Source of the DNA: Acanthosepion lycidas
Lineage: Eukaryota > Mollusca > Cephalopoda > Sepiida > Sepiidae
Direction: 5' to 3'
NCBI GenBank assembly: GCA_963932145.1
Contig: OZ010588.1
Span: 103,289,577 to 103,353,576, forward strand
Length of the DNA: 64,000 nt
The translations under genes were made by a program, and so were the position numbers. A model generated the notes under the pieces. That model did no database searches. It had not been told where the DNA came from and saw only the letters and a list, made by a program, of their open reading frames with translations. Below, piece by piece: positions 1-11,639 of this stretch. Within the stretch, counting starts at the first letter, position 1; each line of letters opens with the position of its first letter.

Positions 1-1666
1 AAGATGTACAAAAGACCCTTGAAATATAAAGTACCCAATAAAGAAGTTTGATGATAAGCACAATAATCGTTCTCATATTTTTTTTTCCCCCCAGAGCACT
101 CACCCATGGGGGACATTGAGTAGCATGCGACCTTGTCTATACATGAAACAGCACAAATCATCGGGATTGATGTGTGTGTGTGTGTGTGTGTCTCTCTCTC
201 ACACACACAAATTCCCAAGTATGTTGTTATTTAGAGAGAAAAAACAACTCTTTAAGAATAGCTGAAATCGGCAACATTTTTCATTTTCAACTAAATAACG
301 ACACTAGCGAACAAGGTTGATATACACCAATATGTTATTAGTAACACAAAGTCATTTTTATATCTAACACCGTTCAGTAAAAGTCAGTGCGTTATGGCCG
401 ATGTGATCCACGAGTGGTTCCTTAAATCGAGGTTTTACTGACGCGCTATAAAATTACCCCTTCTCGTTGTCATCATAGCAGTGACTAATGACATCAGCAG
501 TCAGGGTGAATTTGTTACTATTCATACTGCTACTACAACTCGGTTCCCATTTGGTTCTACATTCAATACAAGTTAGAGCCTTAAAGAAAGGAAAGAAAGA
601 AGTTTTCGTTAACATTCTTGTAAAGCACCGAGATTAAAATCAGAAACATAAATTTAAACTCCCCAGAAAATTAAGATTTCCACACACATAATTAGAAACG
701 AACGAAATTTCTACGCAACATCATTTTTTAGTACAAAGGTAAAAAAAAGATGGTAGATATATAGCATAACCGTATTCATTCATAAATTAAAAAAATACCC
801 CCCCAAAAAAAACAAACAAACAAACCCCCCCCCCCAAAAAAAAAAAACTTTCTAATCACCACATAAGAAGACCTTCATAAAAATGAAGTCTGTCAGCACA
901 ACGGAGAATTTATTAGAATAACAAAAGAACAGTTTCTGATTTCACGGCGATCAGAAGAGGCTTCGTTTAAAAGAAATGAGGGGAAAAAATGGGGGTATAT
1001 TAGCGAGAAATAACCTTTTTTTCATCCAACTAGGGGGGCCTATCAACCTTGACGAGACATTTGTTTTTTGTATGTTTTTTTTTAATACTCGAATGAAACA
1101 ATTGTCATGGTATATAAATTGTTGTTGTGTAGTCAACAAACGAGACATGAGGCTGTGATAAATAGAAGAATTAGTAGTAGTCCATATTAATAAATATTTC
1201 AATTTTTTAATTTAAAAATATAAAATCCGCTGGTCCTTGTTAATGTTATTGTTAAGTAACTTAGTAAATGCAATTTTTTTTTTTTTGCATATCAGCTACT
1301 CTACTGGCTTATTGACTAAAAAAAAAAAAAGGAATAGAAAAATTACTTCTGACGATAAAAAAATTTAGTTCAATAGCACCCTGAAATTCATTAACATTTT
1401 TCATCATTTACTTGCCACTTTAGTGTGTGGATGTGTTTAAAAAAAAACAAAAAAACCCTGGGGTGTAAGAATAGGTTGATGTTTGGAGGAACCTGTAGTG
1501 TTGATTATTCAATAAAAACTCGTACAAATATCCATGTGAACACAAATCTATACAATCCTCATACTTAACTTTTTTTAAAACTTTCATCGCCTTTTTTAAG
1601 CAACCATTTTATTTTAAACGACTGTAAATGATGAAAACTTACTGACTTCAAAAATAAAATTCTTTT

Positions 1667-1700
<34 letters not shown>

Positions 1701-2650
1701 CTTCAGGAAGAAAAAACAGACATGCTCATCGCGGCCACATAACCAGGTGATTAAAAATAATACAGAAAACAAGGAATTCAATTATTTCAAAAGAAATACT
1801 TAAAAAACAAAACAGCAACTATTCCGTCGTCAAAATCAATGAATAAAATAAATGAAGAAAGGTTACTGTGGCTCTTGAATAAACGAATTCGTAAAATAAA
1901 CACAAAAACAATAACTCAATATTCAAATGTCAAACTATTTTTTGAAAAGAAAAAAAAAAAAGATCAAAATATTAACCAAACAACTTTTATTATTTAAAAA
2001 AGATTGAAAATGATACAGTAAAAAATTAAAAAAACCAAAAAAACCAAAAAAAAAAAAAAAAAAAAGACGATTTTAACTTTTTGTCACAGAAAAATAATGC
2101 AAATTGGGTTGGGGAACACACACAAGAATGATGCAAATTGAATATTTAATTGTAAAAATCAGCCATGTATTTTCCACTAATTTTCACTGGGTAAAATATT
2201 TTTTATTTGATCATAAAACAAAAAAGAAAACATTATTTAAAAAATACTTAAATTTAGCAGAAAAGCAGCTCCATTTAAATTTCTATATTTTATTTAAAAA
2301 TTTCTTTTAAAGAGTGTCGATATTTCTAATAATGAAACGACAATTTGAAATTATTAATTAATTAAACTCTAAATTTATAATCGGAAATTGAGTATTTTTT
2401 TTCCACAAAGCATAAAACAACGAATTGTTGATTAGCTCAGGTAAGAAAAACAATCACAAGGTAACAGCAAAATAATTACAAATCCACTCTGGTCAAGCGT
2501 GTCTTCTTCAAAAAAACATTTCGAGAATAAATAAAAAACAATGTAGCAAAAAATAGGGCAATATTTTTTGTGGTCATCAACTTTTATTTTACTTTTAAAT
2601 ACAAGAGAAGAATGATTTTTTTTTGTTTACCCTCAAAAATTGGCAAAAGA
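1..2650. repeat. Inter-exon module, copy A
   Basis: This is the left edge of the large duplication. Bases 1-60 match 23968-24027 almost exactly, and from about 1501 the match to 25493 onward looks perfect. A third, diverged copy lies at about 17900-19740 and 22490-22950. The stretch has no convincing coding exon. It holds a compound TG/TC/CA tract near 172-208, homopolymer runs near 790-847, a (GA)n tract at about 1669-1697 and a poly-A run near 2046-2065. Between about 440 and 560 there is a block shared by all three copies, including a TATAAAA-like string on the plus strand. Confidence 0.75.
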
Positions 2651-3333
2651 AAAACAAATTATTCTGAATAATAAACCCTTTTTAAATTTTACCTTTTGCT
2701 TCTTGGGTGTTTATTTCTTTTACTTGAAATTATGTCTCGTTAATTTGTTGGATGAAGAAAACAATATATTATGATTTGACAAGATTTTGTTATTTTTAGA
2801 TCGACCTCTTCGCATGTTCATTTAAGGAGACAATTAGGTTACTTAGTAGATTTTTTCAGCTCTTTGTAATTTCAGATGTTTACAATAACTACTTAACTAC
2901 TACTTTAAAAAAAGAATACAGATATGATGATTTATCATGCGCCAGAAACAATTATTTTTTGTATTTCTTTTGGCTCCGAATCTAAAATATTTTCAAATAT
3001 TCGATTGTTACGACCACAAAATAAACAAAATTCTCTGTTGAAAGCTCATGAAATTTATTACTGACGAGACAATAATGTCGAAGTCATTTCTTCAAAACAA
3101 AATAAATTAAACTTTGTATGGGAAAAGAAAGACATTAAAAATTATTACTGAAACTGTCAGACAGAAAATAATAATAATAATAAACATTGACTTGACAATG
3201 ACGCACTGTGTTAACGAAATATGATCTGAGGGTGAGTATATATTTTTTTTATGTGGTTGTTGATATAAAAGAGGAGACATTGCTTTAAGTAAGTAAAAAC
3301 AAACAGGAAAAAAAGAAAACAAAACATTTCTAC

Positions 3334-3534
3334 CTTGGTACAGATATATGTCGCCCGTGTTATACGACTAACGTTGAATTGATAGTGGGGCCTTCCACAA
3401 CAAAATATCCATCTCAGACATTTCTCCAAATCCTGTTTTGGTTTTGGAAATGGCAAGAAACGAACACCACCAACCAATCTTTCAGGAAATCGGTTGTCCG
3501 TGTTACAAGTGCCATAACAACAACGTTTTACCAT
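3334..3534 (-). CDS. THAP-type zinc-finger first exon, copy A (partial domain)
   Basis: This exon encodes the N-terminal part of a THAP domain, a C2CH zinc finger that binds DNA. The 67 codons start at an ATG inside the THAP motif itself (MVKRCCYGTCN), as is usual for THAP proteins, which begin at the finger. The first cysteine pair, the RFLPFPKPK basic strand, a conserved CLRW tryptophan and the third cysteine in YICTK are all visible. The exon then stops at a good donor (AAG|GTAGAA) in phase 0. The final zinc ligand, normally the histidine two residues later, is therefore missing and must come from the next exon. I could not find an exon beginning with His-Phe between here and the left edge. 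A CCAAT box lies about 217 bp upstream. An apparently identical copy is at 27326-27526. The family call is firm; the complete gene is unknown. Confidence 0.8.
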
Positions 3535-3748
3535 GGCAAAAGATAAAACACGGATCTTGTATTATTCGTAAAGGTGACACTTAAAAACAACAGCAAAATA
3601 ACTCGCGCTAAATAGGATTCAACGTTTGTTTGTTTTTTGTTTTTTAAATTTTACAAATCTGCGAAGTGAGACATTGCATGCGAGATTTGTCTGTGTTTGT
3701 CTGAGTGTTACAGCGCAGACAAAATCACATGATGCCAGACACGCTTTC

Positions 3749-3760
3749 TGATTGGCTGAG
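3749..3760 (-). promoter_or_regulatory. CCAAT box upstream of the THAP exon
   Basis: On the minus strand this reads as a CAGCCAATCAG-type CCAAT box about 217 bp upstream of the THAP start codon. It lies in a stretch (3700-3790) that is visibly less AT-rich than its surroundings and also contains a CACATG E-box-like site near 3727. It fits a TATA-less promoter directly in front of this exon. The same arrangement is in copy C at 27741-27752. Confidence 0.45.
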
Positions 3761-4509
3761 GCCGATGGGTCAAGATTATAAAGATCCTGTCAGCAGACAA
3801 ACATGGCTATCAAGCAACGTATCATTACGCTCCAAGAACATCCTTTCCCCCCACTCACATAATCATTATCAACATTTAATATTTTGAATTACAACGATAT
3901 AGTTATGACCTGATTACCAGACATCTATCTGATTGATTTCGGCTTACTAACAGTGACATCGTACAAACAGATCTAGTGATTTGAAAAAGAAGAAAAAAGA
4001 AAAAAAGAAAGACTGCCAAATCTTGTACAGTAATAAAGTAATTTTTTTAAGCAATCAATGATATTGACTTGTTTTTTCATGGTTTTTGTATCACCAGAAT
4101 CACATGAAAATTCAGATGAAGACCATAAAATAGTTAAGAAAGTTTGAATTCTGTCTCTAGAAAGAAACTGCATCTAAATTAATGACTGGAACCCTTAATG
4201 TGTTATCACATGAAAAAAAGATTTATCTGATCAAATTATGACTTTCAGTATATGATAATCATTACAACACCAGTAAAAACGAAATTAAACAAATTTTCCA
4301 AGAGAATGGAAATTAAAAGTCAAAATTAATATAGTTACGTATAACTTGTATCTATTATATTCTAAAAATATAAAATTTACAAGCTACCATGTATTTTCTA
4401 AGCATGGAGTGCAAAACATTGTATCACGTGTACCCACATATTGCTAAGAAAGTAAACTTAAGCTACAATACAATTCATACTTATTTAATGTATTTGATAG
4501 CATGTAAAA

Positions 4510-4554
<45 letters not shown>

Positions 4555-4942
4555 CAGAGAGAGAGAGAGAGAGACACACACACACACACAGATCATTTTA
4601 TCTCAAAACAGACAAGTTCTTGTAGCCTAAATCTAATATCAACTAGAAAGATTGGGTGTATTTTTTTTTAGGTCATCAAATACTCTGCTGGAATGCAAAT
4701 ACTTGTGCTATTTGAACAAAAATATCCACTCATTTTCGCAATTGAAAAAAAAAAAAACATCTACAGAATCACTAAACATAATATTCAGGTGAAATAAGTA
4801 GTACTGAACTCCTTAATTGAATTATTAAGTTTCCTTAAATGATAATTAGCTCATTTACAGTAAATAAGACAAATAGCAATGTTTCTGCTACTCATTTATA
4901 GTAGGTATTTTTTTTATGAAGGATGATGATACATTACAAATC

Positions 4943-4973
<31 letters not shown>

Positions 4974-5439
4974 GTCACTTGGGAAGTGGATCCGACTCAA
5001 ATAGTGTGTGTGCGTTTGTGTGTGTGAATGAATGAATGAATGAGAGAGAGATTTATGTGAATAGTATTAGTATGTTGAATTTTCTGATAAAATTTAAAAT
5101 GTTCACTCTTAATTGTTTTATAAGAAAAATGCATTTTCTTTTTTCTGAAGAATATCTTTGTAGTAAGAAAAGAATTTCCTCATAGATCAGTTTCTGAGTA
5201 ACTCAGCGGATGAACACACAAAAAATCATTAAAAAATTATTTTACAAGCTTTGAATGTAATGTGTTTAATTTTTTTAATGAGAGACCTTAAATGTCTAAT
5301 ATGCTTCAAACATAGAATCCAGTTTAATGAAATAAAAAAAAAAAGTTCTCCTTATCTCAAATTAAGGTTTAAATTGCAAATATAAGATAACTAATAACAT
5401 AAGAAACATTATGAAACAAACTCATTTTTCTATACTCAC
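3761..5439. other. Non-coding stretch between the FLYWCH and THAP exons, copy A
   Basis: No supported coding exon. It contains a compound microsatellite at 4511-4590, an A-run of about 25 bases ending at 4967, and a short GTGTGT/GAATGAATGAAT/GAGAGA cluster near 5005-5050. If FLYWCH and THAP belong to one transcription unit this would be intron; otherwise it is intergenic. The copy C equivalent is 27753-29431. Confidence 0.5.
4511..4590. repeat. Compound (TA)n-(GA)n-(CA)n microsatellite
   Basis: About 40 bases of alternating TA are followed by GA and then CA dinucleotides. Its length is the same in copy C (28503-28582), as shown by the unchanged 23,992 offset on either side. Such tracts normally change length quickly, so this bears on the age of the duplication. 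Confidence 0.95.
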
Positions 5440-5709
5440 CTTTTTCAATCCAAACAATTCAAATTCACGCTTCTGCTTACAAGCGCGTAGGGCCTCAATT
5501 TTAGCTGGATTGGGTTTGTGATTGTGGTTCCAGGTCAAAGAGATTTTACCATTGCACAAGGTCACTTTGCCATGGCAAGTTTTCACATCACAACGCCAGA
5601 ACATGGTTTTGGTCTTTTCATTCAAACGACCAAAACGAAAAGAGTTGCCCTTGTAAATGAGTTTTTCTCTTCGCTTTTGACTGAGAACAATTTCATAGTT
5701 TTCACACAT
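5440..5709 (-). CDS. FLYWCH zinc-finger exon, copy A
   Basis: This exon encodes 90 residues that are almost entirely one FLYWCH-type zinc finger, a DNA- or protein-binding fold. Visible landmarks are KLIYKGNSFRFG, then MFWRCD with the first Cys after the signature Trp, a second Cys in KTCHG, and the closing His-x-His in WNHNHKP at about residues 62-66. After a short charged tail (KIEALRACKQKREFE) the exon ends at a strong donor (AAG|GTGAGT) in phase 0. I chose the ATG at 5709 because an in-frame TAA lies upstream and the finger begins about 15 residues later. A pyrimidine-rich tract ending in CCAG just upstream (5755-5760 on the minus strand) could be an acceptor joining an untranslated 5' exon. 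An identical copy is at 29432-29701. FLYWCH fingers are known as interchangeable modules in the Drosophila mod(mdg4) locus. Confidence 0.8.
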
Positions 5710-6608
5710 GATTTCAAAAAAATAAAAAATCAATGTAGACTGGCTTTTTTCTTACTGGAGGGCAGAAAATGGGAAAGAAACAAAGGGCAAGATTCTGAAG
5801 TACAAATTGTGATTCCTCAGTTTTTAAACAGACCAAACAAAGTACTATCATAAATAAAAAAAACGGTCTTGAATCTTAGTTTTAAATTCATTCATAGCTT
5901 AAAACAATGCTTACAATCATTTAATTTTAGTGTCCATGGACAGCTACCTGCATTAAATATTAAGAGAGAATTGAAAAATCTATACAAGTTCAGAAAGTAA
6001 CTGCATTTATCAGACAAAAGTGGATTTGGAATTAAATAAGTCTTAAGAGAACATACAGATAATTGCTTCTTTTCATCAATTAGATTTTTTTTAGTTAGAG
6101 TAATAAATAAACCCAGCTGACAAACTGAAATAAATGGCAACAGTTTTATGACGGATATCTCCTTAAATCATTTCTCCTGCCAAATATTTAAAAATGCTTG
6201 CCTAACAAAGATCTGACAAAAGAAAGAAAATAAAACACTAAAACTTAAAAGAGATAATCAAAAATCTTATGGTATTAAAAACAGAGACCCATAAAAATAT
6301 ATACAAAATACATTTTATGAAAAATCTTTTACTTGAATGTTTTTTTTTTTTAATTTCTTTTATGCTAGTTTTAATTTAAATATTTTCTTTTATTATTCAA
6401 CGTCGTTAATAAATTCTCAATTTTCTTCTGTCTATATAATAATCTCAGTCGGTGATCTTAAAATCGTTATTAATGCAGATGACAAATGCAAAAATTACAT
6501 TAAGTACCAAAACAATAAGTAATTTCCAATAAAAAAAACTTTTCAGCATGAATAGTTATAAACATCAATTTTAGGCTATTTCTAACCAATACTACACATG
6601 AAAATTAC
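5710..6608. other. Non-coding stretch upstream of the FLYWCH exon, copy A
   Basis: No supported coding exon. Apart from the possible acceptor near 5755, the stretch is plain AT-rich DNA with short homopolymers. It would contain the promoter or 5' untranslated region of the FLYWCH exon. The copy C equivalent is 29702-30600. Confidence 0.4.
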
Positions 6609-6616
6609 AATTAAAA

Positions 6617-8140
6617 TAGGTACCTCCACTTTTTCGCGGGAAAACAGCATAGCGTAATAAACAAATGCCACAAACTTACCGAAAATAAATTTTTATCGTC
6701 AAAACGCTTATGTTATTATTAAGATGAAAGACCAAAGTGTATTTTAATTATTTTTTGATATTTTTTAATATTTTTTAACACGTTCGAAATTTTGGTCAAA
6801 ATTTTCTTTTTTTTACGTCATCGCGGTGCTGTAAAAATAACATTGTTTTTTTTTGCGCTTTTTTCCCGTTGAAAACCCATTGATTTGGAAATTCTTGTAA
6901 AATTAAAGTAATTGTCCGATTTTAATGAAATTTTCAGGACTTATTTCACCAATGAATGAAATTATTTTTGAAATATTTCTTTTTAGTAAATTTTAGTAAA
7001 AAATATTTTTTTTTTTAATATGTTACACCCCACTTACTTATTTTCCCGAAATTTTTTTCAATTCTTTTTATTTCCTTACAATTTTTTTTTGTTTAAAGTA
7101 AGAGTCATTGGAGATGGTAAATCACCTACTTTTATTTTTCTAATTTGTTCCAACTTTTGTAAAATGAGCTTTGAATAGAAAAATAATGAATCCAATAAAA
7201 CTATGATATTACTTAATTAGAAAAGCTTTTAATTGCTTTTGTAAATAAGTAATATTAAGGTCATTATTGCCTGAAGAAATAAATTTTTTCTGATGAATAA
7301 TTAAATTTTACAAGAATTTTTTATTTGTTTTACATTTTGATTATAATAATTTATAATAGTTTAAAAATCGTGCAAAACTCTGTATTAGCTTATTTCCTTT
7401 TGATAATTAGTAATTAAGTAGAAACAAAATTTACGAGTTCAAAATTGCCAAGTTTAATAAATTTATTGATTCCACTTTTTTTTCAAATAATTTTTTATGT
7501 TGTATTTTTCTACTTAATACATTCCTTATTTCCATGTACGGTAGACTGAAATTGCCATTATTATAAAAAGAGTTTTGTCCCTTTATTCTAATAAATAGAC
7601 ATAACAGTAAAACTAAAAATAAAAGGGTTCACTCAGATTTCTAGTAATTTTCATTTATGGTCATCCGTCATAGCTGTCATCACTTGTCAATCGACACGTG
7701 GATCAAGTATCGGATCAAAATTACGGTACCAATCGTTAATAATTCGTTGTATATTTCTTTTTTATGCTATAATTAAGTAATATTTTTTTTAAATCAGATT
7801 AATTTAACATTAAATTTTCTAATTTTACTAAAATGACGTGTCAGAAATTTTTTTAAATATTTTTAAAATCGATAAATTTGTGTTTGTTTACAAATTTCTT
7901 AAAATTAAGAAAATGGCGGGTTTTTTGAAAATTTAAAAATTTAAAATTAAATTTGACATTCCAATGTATATAGTTTCTATCTGAAATATACCAGAATTGT
8001 TTACTTAATGGAAATAATAAATTTAATGATTCAACTTTCAAGTAAAGCTAAAATGAAATCTTCAAGCATGTTTTTTCATTTTAAAAAATGTATTTTAAAC
8101 TTGGGTATCGAAATTTATGCCGAAAAAGTGGAGGTACCTA
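6617..8140. mobile_element. hAT-like non-autonomous DNA transposon (MITE), intact ends
   Basis: This 1,524-bp AT-rich element is bounded by 20-bp terminal inverted repeats, TAGGTACCTCCACTTTTTCG on the left and its exact complement on the right. It is flanked by an 8-bp direct repeat, AATTAAAA, at 6609-6616 and 8141-8148. An 8-bp target duplication is the hallmark of hAT-superfamily insertion. No transposase is encoded, so it would depend on a partner element elsewhere. Related diverged sequences occur at 9420-10419, 16530-16760, 19838-22340, 51890-54158 and 55921-57385. The hAT assignment rests on target-site length, not on a transposase. Confidence 0.8.
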
Positions 8141-8148
8141 AATTAAAA

Positions 8149-9411
8149 TCGATCGTTTAAAAATCAAATCTTCTAGAAAACGTGTGAATGTTTTATTTAA
8201 AATATCAAAATATAGAGCAAAAAAAAAGTGCACTATTTCTAAAACTTCCAGTTAAAATAACAAAAAAGAAATACAACCGGCCTATATTTTGTATTTAAGT
8301 TTCATTCAAAAGGATTTTTCATAATGAACGTAATTTACGTATAAAGAAGAACTGACAATTTTTTAGAGTTTATTTACGATTAAAAATCTTAAAATACCGA
8401 ATGTCTATCTCTATACACAATTCAATTTTTCTAATTGAAGCTTCACTTTTTAAATACTTTCAAAATAAGTAAATTTAGTTTCCTGCAACTCGCAATTGAG
8501 ACAGTAAAGAAGACAGATCAGAAAGAGAAAGATTAAAATCTAAAAAAAATGAACAATTTCCCAGCTCAGTGTTTTTAATCAAATGCTCTTCCACGTCATG
8601 GAAAAATACCTATTCCTACCACAACTGCCACCACCGTAATTACAACATCTCTGCCTGCTGCCCAAAGCTGTTTTCCACAAATGTGCTGTTTTTACCAAGG
8701 ATTATTAGTAAATAAGAATCAGGAAGGATATTTCTTTTTAGATAATTTCATTGCCTGTCCTTCTTTACAATGGTGAGAAAAAAATATATGCCGCGTTATC
8801 ATCATCCATGTGTATTAAAAGAAAAAAAATAAACATCTATGACGATGAAAAACGGAATACCATGCAGATAAAATGTTATTTCTCTGTTCTTGTGATAAGC
8901 ATTTCAATGTGCTCTTCAGCTGTCCGTGCTTCTGTGTAAATTTGAGCTTCACAGAAGAAACGGGAACAACAAATAACTAATAATGTGGGGTTTGAGCTGT
9001 TTTGTTGCTGGTGCTCTTATGCCAATATAACAGTTGTCTCCCTTCTTTAGAAACATAAAACGGAAAATCACCAAAATACAATAATAAAATAAATATATAA
9101 GAAACAAAAAACAAAACAAAGACAACGTTTATATCTTGCCTAGGATTCCCTACTCAAGCCTGTCTACTCGGTATTTGACCCCATGGAGGTGAAGAAAAAT
9201 AAAATAAAATAAAACTCCCAGTTTTTAAGATGAGCGCACAAAATCTTATGACCCGTATGGTTTTGTTGATTTTTTATAGCAGTAAAAACTAAAAATGATT
9301 ATCGATTACTACAGACTAAGTGACTGTATTTTTGGATGACATTATGCGTTTTATACTGAAATTTATTATAAAAGATTTTTTTTAATGAAAATGTTTTAAG
9401 AATCAATTATG
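8149..9411. other. Non-coding stretch, copy A
   Basis: No coding exon supported. The part from about 8580 to 8700 is less AT-rich than its surroundings but has no open frame of note and no splice structure I could defend. The copy C equivalent is 32141-33403. Confidence 0.4.
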
Positions 9412-9419
9412 GTTTCGAG

Positions 9420-10419
9420 TAGGTACTTCAAAAAAAAACAAAACAAAAAAAAGCGATACCTATTTCGTTTAAAATGCATTTACGCAGAAATTTACTTTTA
9501 GATTTAATATTTCCCATGTGCAAAATACTTTCCTAATTTCAACAAAATTGGAATGATGTTTTTCTTAAATCGCTAAAATCAATATCTTTCAAAAATTAAA
9601 ATATACTTTTCTGAAATTTTATTTAACAAAGATTAACTGATTGAAAGTTTAATTAAAAACTGAATTAAAATGTTACTGTTTAAAATATAGCGAAGTTTTT
9701 TAATTTTCTGTTTTTTTTTTTTTTTCTTTTATTACAGTGGTGTGGGGTTTTAATTAGGTGTTGAATGTTCGACATTAAAGAACACATTTAAAAACTGTAA
9801 AATTACTTGACGAATACAATACAACATAAACGTCTTTCTTTTTATATACTTTTTTTTAACTACCAAATCTCAAAAGTCTACGAAAATATCCTAAATGTTT
9901 TATTGAATTTTATGTCTAAGGATTCTTGAACAATTGATAGAAAAATCACTTTTTTTTTTCGGTTAAAACAAAAAAAACAAAAAAAAATTCTTGTACAAAA
10001 TTAGTATTTAACGAAAAAATATTTTCTCAAACCAAATAGTGCCTGTAAAAATAATTAAAACCTTTTTTAATTAAATTAAATATCTGTGTTGTATTTTACG
10101 ATTCACAGCTGATTTTTTTTAAATGGGTGTCCTTTGTTGACAAAAAAATGACTTGGCCTTAAAGAATTAAAAAATTGGAATTGTTACTTGTTTTTTTTTT
10201 AAGTAATTAAGCGCTTCCAAAATTAATTTTCCGTAATTAAAAATGTAATTTGAATCAAAATATCCTCTAGTCTTTCTTTCCTAAAAATATTAGGATGATA
10301 AAACTTTGTTTTATTTTAGTTGGGACATTTTTTCATCATGTATGCAGCATACATGATGCTCAATTTTTAATCATAGTATGCTCAATTTTTGTTTTTTAGC
10401 CAAACTTTGGCGGCAACTA
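9420..10419. mobile_element. Diverged member of the same MITE family
   Basis: The left end reads TAGGTACTTC and the right end GGCGGCAACTA, degenerate forms of the inverted repeats at 6617-8140. The flanking octamers (9412-9419 and 10420-10427) agree at six of eight positions, compatible with an old target duplication. Interior blocks match the element at 55921-57385, including a shared GATACCT-rich left segment. A small perfect hairpin (12-bp arms) sits at 10334-10358. The copy C equivalent is 33412-34411. Confidence 0.6.
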
Positions 10420-10463
10420 GTTTTGACTTTTGAGTTTTGAGGAACCAAAAAATACATTTTTTT

Positions 10464-11611
10464 TTACTGACCGTATTTCTGTGTTCCTTGGTCCAACTGA
10501 TGAAAACTTTTTTCTTCATGTGGCAACATTTTAGTTTCCAAATTTGTCGTTGGGGTTAAAATTATTTTCTTTGTAGGAAGATTAGAGCACATGGGATTTT
10601 GGGCAAGTAATTTTAAAATCGAATTTCTCTCAGAGCGCTCTTCTCTTTCTACGAAGTCTGATAGAGTAAAACTGAAGTAAACGTTGGTTTGCATAAATAG
10701 AAGAAAGATCTGCTTTTCGCGAAATATCCCTCATTGACAATTACTTTGTTTCCGTGTGGTTTGTGGGTGGGTGTACCAGATCTGGGACAGGGAAGCATTC
10801 GATGCACCCACCATCAAATGACTCTGTGGATGAAGTTTCGACACTAGTTTTTCAAAAACGGCAACTGGACAGTAAGGCTCACCGTCACCGTCAGGACTTT
10901 CCCGTAACATTTTAACGTTCATCTCGAGCATACGGGCGAAAGAGGCTACACCCGACGAGGATACATCACTGGTCTGGACAATGAAACGGATGCCAGTTTC
11001 GATGTCTGTCTTTATATTTGAAAGTAGTCAGCGGTCATTGTGGATAGATTCCGATAACCGTCTCCTCCAAAATACAATACAATATCCATAAAAACTAGTT
11101 TCTGCAATTTGTCAGGATCGTTCATCAGGTCACTGTTTTTACACCAGTCGTAGGCCATTTTGAGATCTGAACGGGTGATGGCCTTGCGCATGTTAAACGA
11201 TGTATAGTATTTTTGCCACGCATTGTTCGAGTCTTGAAAATAAGGATCGTTGACGATGTCAGTGCCTATTTGCAAAATATATCGGTCCAATCCGTAACGA
11301 ATCCCTTTCAAGCTGTTTTGTTTATATACCAAGTGCCATCTTCTTTGCGAAGATCGGGGAAGAAAGTGCAGAGGTAACTTTTAAGCCTGTTTTTCGCATC
11401 AGCATCACCTGCAGAAATACGGACAAGGAAAGTATCGAGATTTCATTTTTCCCCTTTGGAAATAATATTCAGAAAATCTTTTGCTTGCTTTGCATTCAAC
11501 TCTATTGGTGATGATACTGTTCACAGAAACAGAATCATCGCTTACCGGTGGTTGTATTGACGACAAATCCGGTGTGGTTGGAATAATAATCTCCATTATT
11601 TTTTGTTCCAT
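10464..11611 (-). pseudogene. Decayed Crypton/DUF3504-type tyrosine recombinase, copy A
   Basis: Translating the minus strand gives successive pieces of one protein in different frames, so the gene is broken by several frameshifts and stops (near 11500, 11440, 11325, 11010 and 10790). From the N-terminus there is an acidic Ser-rich leader, a short helical AKDFLNI segment, then the best-preserved core (11012-11332) with GIRYGLDRYI, NDPYFQDSN and LQKLVFMDIVLYFGG. It continues with a CPVAVFEKLVSKLHP segment typical of the Crypton-like recombinase family. The pieces between 10464 and about 10735 are uncertain. No intact catalytic Arg/His/Tyr set can be read. It is a different subfamily from the two DUF3504 exons farther right. 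The same breaks occur in copy C (34456-35603). Confidence 0.6.
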
Positions 11612-11639
11612 GCTTCACGGTAAAAAAAAAAAATTCAAG

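Noticed and set aside
5518-5853. Plus-strand open frame opposite the FLYWCH exon (also at 29510-29845)
   Set aside because: It is the antisense of the FLYWCH exon, which has the diagnostic zinc ligands and a donor.
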